NCBI GenBank assembly: GCA_013287095.1 | Contig: JABDEJ010000076.1 | Span: 1 to 10,941 of the forward strand | From: Bacteroidota bacterium | GTDB taxonomy: Bacteria > Bacteroidota > Bacteroidia > CAILMK01 | Direction: 5' to 3' | DNA length: 10,941 nucleotides | In this document: piece by piece, positions 6,331-10,941 of the stretch | Numbering within the stretch: position 1 is the stretch's first letter | Layout of the letters: each line of letters starts with the position of its first letter | The notes under the pieces: model-generated | Told to the model about the DNA's origin: nothing | Seen by the model: only the letters and a program-made list of their open reading frames with translations | Databases searched by the model: none | Program-made: the position numbers and the translations under genes

Positions 6331-6459
6331 TATTTATTTTACTTACTTGATTATCTACTCTGATTATACCTAAGAGTCCCCGTCAACAATTGGTGGCTTC
6401 TGTTACATCCTGCATTGGGAGACAAAGGAGAAGTTAAGGGAAATAAACGGAAAGTATTC

Positions 6460-6505
6460 GGATTCCAAATCCTTATACTCAATATAGCCGGATTGCAAAT
6501 CCGGC
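6460..6505. repeat. Pair of GGATT-nnn-AATCC hairpins
   Basis: Two hairpins share a core. One is GGATT-cca-AATCC at 6460-6472. The other is GCCGGATT-gca-AATCCGGC at 6487-6505, with a perfect 8-bp stem and a 3-base loop. Neither has a T-tract after it, so they look more like palindromic repeat units than terminators. Confidence 0.6.
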
Positions 6506-6529
6506 ACAGCGGGGCATTCTCCCTCCTCA

Positions 6530-6547
6530 GTCTGTCTCCTGACAGAC
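6530..6547. repeat. GTCTGTC-tcct-GACAGAC hairpin, copy 1
   Basis: A perfect 7-bp stem with a 4-base loop. The same stem, with the loop sequence reverse-complemented (agga), recurs at 6655-6676, so the two are inverted copies of one element 107 bases apart. Confidence 0.65.
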
Positions 6548-6654
6548 CGGAAGTTCCGCTAAACTACGGTAATCAAATAAACCCATCAATTTGCAGTTTC
6601 CAAAATGCAAAGGATATGTTTGAGAGTTAGAAATAATTGTTTATCAGCGTATTT

Positions 6655-6676
6655 CGGTCTGTCAGGAGACAGACCG
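6655..6676. repeat. CGGTCTGTC-agga-GACAGACCG hairpin, copy 2
   Basis: A perfect 9-bp stem with a 4-base loop, extendable by an outer T-A pair. It ends 33 bases before the -33 box of the T9SS client gene, so it could shield that promoter from upstream transcription or be a repeat unit that landed there. Confidence 0.65.
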
Positions 6677-6709
6677 AGGAATGCAACAAATCGGGAGGAT
6701 AAAAATTTA

Positions 6710-6738
6710 TTTGGCGAAACAAAATTTTCATAATTTTG
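6710..6738 (+). promoter_or_regulatory. Bacteroidota sigma-70 promoter for the T9SS client gene
   Basis: TTTG at 6710-6713 and TAATTTTG at 6731-6738 match the -33 (TTTG) and -7 (TAnnTTTG) boxes of Bacteroidota promoters with a 17-base spacer, within the range described for Flavobacterium. Transcription would start near 6744, giving a leader of about 50 bases. This puts the upstream in-frame ATG at 6736 inside the promoter and supports the start at 6793. Confidence 0.7.
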
Positions 6739-6792
6739 GGGCTAAGGAGTTGTACATTTTTATTTACCGATTTAAATTCAAAAACTGATAAA

Positions 6793-7956
6793 ATGAAAAA
6801 ATTACTCTTAATATCGCTTCTTGTTTCTTTCTCGCTACGTTCATTCGGGCAAAGCGGTGAAACCATTACCGAATTGCAACAATTGTGGCAAAACAATTCG
6901 TTGCATAATTTTCAGTTGTTTACGTATTCTTACGACAGCCACGGGTATCTTGTTAATTACCAAAGTACCAGCCTATGGGACAGCACCACTAAAACCTGGG
7001 GAAATGACGCCCAATATAATAATACAAACAGCAGTAATGGCCTCACAATGCAAAGTATCGAGCAATTTTGGAACCCGACATCCAAAAGTTGGTATAATAG
7101 TCAAAGAGATACATTTACATACAATGGCTCAAATCAGGAATTGACTTACGTTGTGCAAAATGCGAATGGTACAAACTGGCAAAATTCTGCGAAATATAGT
7201 TATACATACGATGGAAATGGCTACCTGACAAATGAATTAATAACAGTATGGATCAGCAGGACTAATTCATGGAGAAATAATACACAATTCAACTATACAA
7301 ACAACAGCAATGGAACTGTTAATCAGTATATTGATCAAACCTGGGATACGGTTACGAATTCCTGGAAGAATGTTGCTAATACTTCATATACGTACAATGG
7401 TTCAAAGGAAGAATTATCGTTCGTCTATCAAAACTGGGTTGGTACCAAAATGATGGGTGTGTATCAATGGCAAAATTCCGAACAAGCCTTCTATACGTAT
7501 GATGGCAATGGATATTTAAAGAACCTTTCGCAAGAGAATTGGGACACCACCGGTAAATCATGGATTAATTCACTCCAGGGAAATTACACATATAATAGCG
7601 ATGGAACAGAAAAACAAGATAGTATCCTGACCTGGAATTCAGGTACAAATAGCTGGACAAACGCAAACGGTGAATTAATTACATTTACATATTCAGGCAC
7701 CTCTGGCATTGCGCCAACCATTGCAAATAATTTTCAGGTTTACCCTAATCCAACAAACGATCGGTTGAATATTACAGGCGGTGAAAATGAAAAGGCGACA
7801 ATCAGGCTTATCAACATAACCGGTGAAACTGTTTGCTCAGAAAATGTATTTGGGGGTTCCAATACCATCAGTCTTAAAAATTTACCGGCAGGAGTTTATT
7901 CATTAATCATTGAAAGCAACGGTAAAATTGCGGCAAGAAAAATAATCAAGAATTAG
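6793..7956 (+). CDS. Secreted repeat protein with T9SS C-terminal sorting domain
   Basis: 387 residues from the ATG at 6793. A Sec signal peptide (1-19, cleavage likely after FG before Gln20) precedes a repeat region (about 40-300) and a Por-type sorting domain (about 314-387). The sorting domain has FQVYPNPTNDRLNI, ITGETV, LPAGVYSLII and a basic C-terminus, so the protein is expected to leave the cell through the T9SS. The repeat region is built from paired tryptophans six residues apart (W62/W69, W93/W100, W153/W160, W184/W191, W250/W257, W281/W288) mixed with YTYDGNGYL, NYTNNSNG and TYNGSxEEL motifs, in a super-repeat of about 91-97 residues. It is rich in Asn, Thr, Ser and Tyr, which suggests a beta-structured surface or extracellular protein; YD/RHS-like repeats are the nearest comparison. 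Function unknown. A clear promoter precedes it, and inverted copies of a dispersed repeat lie on both sides. Confidence 0.85.
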   Translation: MKKLLLISLLVSFSLRSFGQSGETITELQQLWQNNSLHNFQLFTYSYDSHGYLVNYQSTSLWDSTTKTWGNDAQYNNTNSSNGLTMQSIEQFWNPTSKSWYNSQRDTFTYNGSNQELTYVVQNANGTNWQNSAKYSYTYDGNGYLTNELITVWISRTNSWRNNTQFNYTNNSNGTVNQYIDQTWDTVTNSWKNVANTSYTYNGSKEELSFVYQNWVGTKMMGVYQWQNSEQAFYTYDGNGYLKNLSQENWDTTGKSWINSLQGNYTYNSDGTEKQDSILTWNSGTNSWTNANGELITFTYSGTSGIAPTIANNFQVYPNPTNDRLNITGGENEKATIRLINITGETVCSENVFGGSNTISLKNLPAGVYSLIIESNGKIAARKIIKN

Positions 7957-7979
7957 GGCCGTATCGAAGCTTCGTAACA

Positions 7980-8050
7980 GGATGTCGGGTCAAGCTGAGC
8001 CCCGGACTTGATCCGAGGTCGAGCTGTCCGGAATGACGGCGTTGAAGGAT
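7980..8050 (-). repeat. GTCATTCCGG dispersed repeat, copy C (inverted)
   Basis: Read on the minus strand it starts ATCCTTCAA, one base, GCCGTCATTCCGGA (8050-8027). This matches the start of the units at 6191 and 6241 including the flanking ATCCTTCAA. The rest (GGATCAAG...CTTGACC) forms its own short stem. It lies just after the client gene and is the main content of the 143-bp gap before the convergent outer-membrane protein gene. Confidence 0.65.
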
Positions 8051-8075
8051 TGTTCAAGCCAGGCAATGACGCACA

Positions 8076-8096
8076 ATTATTGATCATTGATCATTT
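8076..8096. repeat. ATTGATCATTGATCATT word repeat
   Basis: A tandem of TTGATCA words ending four bases before the outer-membrane protein stop codon. It matches words at 3858-3890 and 4351-4370. TGATCA is itself palindromic. Confidence 0.5.
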
Positions 8097-8099
8097 CCC

Positions 8100-8840
8100 T
8101 CAATGCCCATAAGGGTTGATCTCAATGCCTGCTGTAAATACGGAAGGTTCGGGAATATTGTATTGGCTTTTGAATATGGAGCTAACCCGGTAATTGAAAA
8201 CAAAGGCAATCCAGTTCACACCGATTCTGGCAAGGACATTATAATTGACGCTGTTCATATATGGGACACCGGAATAACTGGTGGTCGCAACAGACCCGTT
8301 GCTTTTTTTGTCAACGGCAAGATATTCAGGATCAACAACCACATTGGCACCCGCTCCGAAGTCGAGATAATAGCCCAGGAAATTTCCGCGTTTGTAGTCG
8401 AGGTTGAAACGCAGGAAACCATTTACCAATAGGCCTTCGGTGGCAAACCTTTCTTTATCATGTTTTACAGGGCCGTTCCAAAACAGGGTATCTGTGATTT
8501 TGGGTTCTGTCTGGTTGACATTATAGGCTGCATAATGATATTCAGGTTCCAGCCAGACAGATAAGAGTCCATTTATTTTTCTTTTAAGTTTTATACCCAC
8601 TCTTATATCGTTCGATCTCCAGTCGTTATAAGACAATTTGCTATCTCCTGTCCCTACCAGTGTTCCGAAACCCGCAGTAATCTGTGCAAACCAGGCTTTG
8701 TTCGCCCCGAAATTGCTGGTGGCAGTTGGGTCGGGCTTCTGTTCTAAAATCACATCCTGAGCAAAGGCAGAATTGAGAAACAGAAAGAGAAAGAGAAAGA
8801 GCGGGAGAAAAGTACGAACAGATTTTTTTATTGAAAGCAT
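8100..8840 (-). CDS. Outer-membrane beta-barrel-type protein, hypothetical
   Basis: 246 residues from the ATG at 8840. An upstream in-frame ATG at 8882 would overlap the protease gene and place 14 residues before the signal peptide, so the shorter start is preferred. The signal peptide is MLSIKKSVRTFLPLF followed by an LF run and NSAFA, with cleavage before Gln-Asp. The mature part alternates polar and hydrophobic/aromatic residues in strand-like segments (WFAQITAGFGTLVG, LLSVWLEPEYHYAAY, GFLRFNLDYKRG, LGYYLDFGAGANVVV, VNWIAFVFNYRVSS). It ends with a strand-like FTAGIEINPYGH. This fits a small porin-like or transporter-like barrel in the outer membrane, but I do not recognise the family. It starts 10 bp after the upstream protease gene, so the two are one operon. 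A hexanucleotide repeat encodes the Leu-Phe run of the signal peptide. Confidence 0.75.
   Translation of the reverse strand: MLSIKKSVRTFLPLFLFLFLFLNSAFAQDVILEQKPDPTATSNFGANKAWFAQITAGFGTLVGTGDSKLSYNDWRSNDIRVGIKLKRKINGLLSVWLEPEYHYAAYNVNQTEPKITDTLFWNGPVKHDKERFATEGLLVNGFLRFNLDYKRGNFLGYYLDFGAGANVVVDPEYLAVDKKSNGSVATTSYSGVPYMNSVNYNVLARIGVNWIAFVFNYRVSSIFKSQYNIPEPSVFTAGIEINPYGH
8778..8801 (-). repeat. Hexanucleotide microsatellite in the signal peptide coding sequence
   Basis: On the plus strand one AAACAG unit is followed by three perfect AAAGAG units. On the minus strand these encode the Leu-Phe repeats in the hydrophobic core of the outer-membrane protein's signal peptide. Copy-number change would add or remove two residues without shifting the frame. 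Confidence 0.75.
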
Positions 8841-8850
8841 AGTCTTCGTT

Positions 8851-10509
8851 TTAAAAATGATAGGTACGGATGCAGTGGTCAAAATAAACAGTTACCGTCC
8901 AGCCTTTGGGATATATTGCCGCTTTATCTTCAGCATTTATGGATGCATTCGGGCCAAATCTGCCTACAGCAAGGTAATTGGTGATATTTACGAGTTCAAA
9001 ACTCTGTGAGTTCACTTTGATCACATCATATAGTTTAAGCGTGCCGTCAGGGTCTGTTACCTTGGCGTACAAATAATTCTTTTCTAATTTTTTTGTTGTT
9101 TGACTGCTGTCTTTAAAATAGCTGGTAGATATCGAAATCTTTATCTTTCCATCTTCTTCATAGAGGGTAAAAGAAGAATCATTTTTAGGCCTTCCTTTAA
9201 ACAAATACACTGCCTGTGGAATGCCATAGCCATGCGCAAAATCAAAATAAGGATAAAGACTGCTGAGTTTTTCTACCGTATCCATGATCTGCATATTGCT
9301 CCGGCCTTTCAGGTCTTGCCATACACAGGCCACAAAGCCTGCCACCAGGGGTGTAGCAAAGGAAGTACCCTGCTCAGACCCATAGGCAGCGGGCGTGGCC
9401 ACCCAGGCCGTGCTTGCTGCGATCACATTTGGTTTCATCCGCCCATCTGACGTGGGTCCATACGAACTAAACCCCGAATGGAATCCTGTATTCGGATCAT
9501 ACCCTCCCACTGTAAGCACGCTGTCGCAATCACCGGGGGTGGTTATAAATTTCCATTGGTCTTCTCCTTCATTCCCAGCCGCTATGCAAATGAGGATGCC
9601 TTTTCTGGCTGCCATCGCAGCACCACGGGCGGCAATACTGGTACGCCCATTCATGTCTTTATAAAAATAGCGCTGGTAGGTATATCCCAATGAGCAGCTG
9701 ATCATTTGTGCGCCGTGTTGTTCCGCCCATTCTGATGCAGCTACCCAGGCATCTTCTTCGTCTTTAAATTCAGAGCCTTCACGCTCCGTACGTGCCAGTA
9801 AAAATTCCGCATCGGGGGCCAGACCTATATTGAATCCTTTGTATTTGCCTGCAATGCAAGACAATACCGCAGTGCCATGGGCGCCATATCCATATACATT
9901 GTCTTTATGGTGCAGAAAATCATAGGTAAGCACAATACCGTTATGGCTTCTTAAATATTCAAAGGCAGGGTGTTTGTCCGCATTTTTAAAACCGACATCA
10001 AGTATGGCGATCCGTATTCCTTTGCCGCTCAATCCATGGGCAGCCATTTCGTTTCCTTCCAATCCGTCATACTGATCAGCTATTTTTGACCTGGGGCTCG
10101 TGTCTTTTTTAGTTTCAGAAATTCCACTGTCTTTTAGTGATGCAGTTGTAGCAAACAGGCCCATTTTTTCTGTGCTTTTTACAAAAGGCAGTGATGCTAT
10201 TTGTTTTATTTCATCCTGCGTTGCAAATACTGCCATCCCGTTCAGCCAGCGCGAAGCATATCCGGTGGAGTCCGCTATTTTTCTCACTCTTTGAACAAAG
10301 GCCTCATCCACTGGCAGGTCATACCAATCTGAAATAGGTTTTCCGGCAGAAATTCTGTTTTCTAATGTTTTGGGATCGAAGAATTTGTACGGGTCGAAAT
10401 TTTTGGTGGTTTTTATCGTAAAACTCACCCAGTATTTTTGCTGTGCGAATGATTTCTTACAAATCAGCCCACAAATAATTAATAATATTAACCGGGTTTT
10501 ATTCTTCAT
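8851..10509 (-). CDS. Secreted subtilisin-like S8 family serine peptidase
   Basis: 552 residues from the ATG at 10509. An in-frame ATG at 10533 would add MLKFAAHI before the signal peptide and lies upstream of the putative -7 box. The signal peptide MKNKTRLILLIICGL...KSFA cleaves before Gln-Gln. A prodomain-like region (about 24-125) precedes the S8 catalytic domain (about 160-425). The triad is complete: Asp171 (AILDVGF), His211 (YGAHGTAV) and Ser383 (GTSFATP), with oxyanion Asn313 (AAGNEG). SSYGPTSDGRMKPNV (348-362) is typical of Bacteroidota S8 proteases. The C-terminal ~120 residues look like a beta-sandwich and lack the Por sorting signature many relatives carry, so the protein may stay in the periplasm or be sorted otherwise. 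DVG replaces the common DTG at the catalytic Asp. It forms an operon with the outer-membrane protein gene 10 bp downstream. Substrate unknown. Confidence 0.92.
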   Translation of the reverse strand: MKNKTRLILLIICGLICKKSFAQQKYWVSFTIKTTKNFDPYKFFDPKTLENRISAGKPISDWYDLPVDEAFVQRVRKIADSTGYASRWLNGMAVFATQDEIKQIASLPFVKSTEKMGLFATTASLKDSGISETKKDTSPRSKIADQYDGLEGNEMAAHGLSGKGIRIAILDVGFKNADKHPAFEYLRSHNGIVLTYDFLHHKDNVYGYGAHGTAVLSCIAGKYKGFNIGLAPDAEFLLARTEREGSEFKDEEDAWVAASEWAEQHGAQMISCSLGYTYQRYFYKDMNGRTSIAARGAAMAARKGILICIAAGNEGEDQWKFITTPGDCDSVLTVGGYDPNTGFHSGFSSYGPTSDGRMKPNVIAASTAWVATPAAYGSEQGTSFATPLVAGFVACVWQDLKGRSNMQIMDTVEKLSSLYPYFDFAHGYGIPQAVYLFKGRPKNDSSFTLYEEDGKIKISISTSYFKDSSQTTKKLEKNYLYAKVTDPDGTLKLYDVIKVNSQSFELVNITNYLAVGRFGPNASINAEDKAAIYPKGWTVTVYFDHCIRTYHF

Positions 10510-10520
10510 GATGTGTGCCG

Positions 10521-10528
10521 CAAACTTA
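10521..10528 (-). promoter_or_regulatory. Possible -7 element of the protease operon
   Basis: On the minus strand TAAGTTTG matches TAnnTTTG and ends 11 bases before the ATG at 10509, giving a very short leader. No good -33 TTTG is found at the usual distance. If real, it rules out the upstream ATG at 10533 as the start. Confidence 0.4.
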
Positions 10529-10647
10529 AGCATAAAGGTCGAACGGTTGAAGGTGGCAATAGGTTCTCATGGATAATTACCTTTAACCTTTTCTCCCTTT
10601 GGAGAACCCGAAGGCTCAGCGGAGCTAAATAAGAATGAGGCAAATAA

Positions 10648-10677
10648 AAAGCCGCCGGTTTACATCCCGGCGGCTTT
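10648..10677 (-). terminator. Rho-independent terminator of the right-edge gene
   Basis: The stem GCCGCCGG (10651-10658) / CCGGCGGC (10667-10674) is extended by three A-T pairs on each side and has an 8-base loop. Read on the minus strand it is followed by a T-rich tract (CTTTTTATTTG), the classic layout. It lies 40 bases downstream of the stop codon of the 10941-10717 gene and upstream of the protease operon, so it insulates the two. Confidence 0.88.
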
Positions 10678-10716
10678 CTTAACAATATTTATACAAACAC
10701 TTAATTGAAGAACGGC

Positions 10717-10941
10717 TCATCTCAAAGTAAAGTCATAGGTTTTACTATCCCAGGTAAATGTTGCCTGGTCATCGCAGTTGAGCGGCCCATAATCAACCGT
10801 TCCTGTGCTGCTGCTTGCACTTGTGGAGATATCAAAAGAACCTGATTCTATCCAATGGCAATTTAATGCGACTATTAATGGTTTTACAATTGTAATGGTA
10901 AAAGTCTGTCCCTTGCGGTTGGTACCGCTTGCACTGCCGGT
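10717..10941 (-). CDS. C-terminal end of an uncharacterised protein (partial)
   Basis: The minus-strand frame is open from the right edge to the TGA at 10719-10717, giving 74 residues. It reads TGSASGTNRKGQTFTITIVKP, then LNCHWIESGSFDIS, TGTVDYGPLNCDDQATFTWD and ends KTYDFTLR. Alternating strand-like segments with GTNRxGxxFxxxI, Cys-x-Trp-Ile-xSG and DYGxxxCD motifs resemble the C-terminal region of hypothetical, often lipoprotein-type, exported proteins that I recall from Sphingobacteria and Chitinophaga relatives. Two cysteines (in LNCHW and LNCDD) could form a disulfide, consistent with export. The N-terminus lies outside the window, so a signal peptide cannot be checked. The strong terminator 40 bases beyond the stop supports a real gene end. 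Confidence 0.7.
   Translation of the reverse strand, partial: TGSASGTNRKGQTFTITIVKPLIVALNCHWIESGSFDISTSASSSTGTVDYGPLNCDDQATFTWDSKTYDFTLR

Larger units (their letters stand above)
6052..6709. other. Repeat-rich intergenic tract between divergent genes
   Basis: No credible gene is seen. The tract separates the divergent flavoprotein gene (minus) and the T9SS client gene (plus), so it must hold both promoters; only the plus-strand one is clear. It contains a 50-bp-period tandem repeat and GTCATTCCGG palindrome (6191-6330), GGATT-nnn-AATCC hairpins (6460-6505) and two copies of a GTCTGTC/GACAGAC hairpin (6530-6547 and 6655-6676). Confidence 0.6.

Noticed and set aside
6736..6792. Upstream in-frame ATG for the T9SS client gene, adding 19 residues
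   Set aside because: It lies at the end of the TAATTTTG -7 box, and the added residues precede a perfect signal peptide that begins at 6793.
6627..6896. Minus-strand open frame of 89 codons across the client promoter and gene start
   Set aside because: It is antisense to the signal peptide coding region and promoter and has no protein character.
7966..7976. Short palindrome CGAAGCTTCG after the client gene as a terminator
   Set aside because: The stem is five base pairs without a loop or T-tract, too weak to call.
8841..8882. Upstream ATG for the outer-membrane protein, giving a 32-bp overlap with the protease gene
   Set aside because: It would place 14 polar residues before an ordinary signal peptide; the ATG at 8840 gives a clean signal peptide and a 10-bp gap.

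Overview
The window comes from a Bacteroidota chromosome that uses the type IX secretion system (T9SS). A finer placement (Chitinophagales/Sphingobacteriales-like) is only a guess. The evidence is a full-length PorX (the receiver–PglZ regulator of the T9SS), a secreted protein with a classic Por-type C-terminal sorting domain, a good TTTG/TAnnTTTG promoter, mostly absent Shine-Dalgarno sites, and the phylum's typical wordy, repeat-rich intergenic DNA.

Layout. Bases 2-277 (+) are the 3' end of an M1 aminopeptidase of the leukotriene-A4-hydrolase type. It converges on a minus-strand cluster read porX (3791-2241), tsaE (2091-1657), alanine dehydrogenase (1629-406). A 1-kb gene-free tract (3792-4794) follows, holding several families of short repeats. 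Next is a minus-strand flavoprotein (6051-4795) that looks like thioredoxin reductase but has no redox CxxC. A second repeat-rich tract (6052-6709) ends in a clear promoter. That promoter drives a T9SS-exported protein (6793-7956, +) built from a three-part tryptophan/tyrosine repeat. Converging on it is a two-gene minus-strand operon: a signal-peptide-bearing subtilisin-like protease (10509-8851), then an outer-membrane-type protein (8840-8100) 10 bp later. A strong rho-independent terminator (10648-10677) closes an incomplete minus-strand gene that runs off the right edge (10941-10717).

How the parts relate. PorX controls T9SS expression and activity, and the 6793-7956 product is a likely T9SS client. 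TsaE (tRNA t6A synthesis) and alanine dehydrogenase lie downstream of porX and may share transcripts with it. The protease and outer-membrane protein are probably exported together to the envelope.

I see no CRISPR array, transposase, phage gene, tRNA or rRNA, and no convincing new multi-gene system. The less ordinary items are the Cys-free reductase-like flavoprotein, the ternary repeat architecture of the T9SS client, inverted copies of a GTCATTCCGG repeat on both sides of that client gene, a long inverted repeat between the first two convergent genes, and a hexanucleotide repeat inside a signal peptide.
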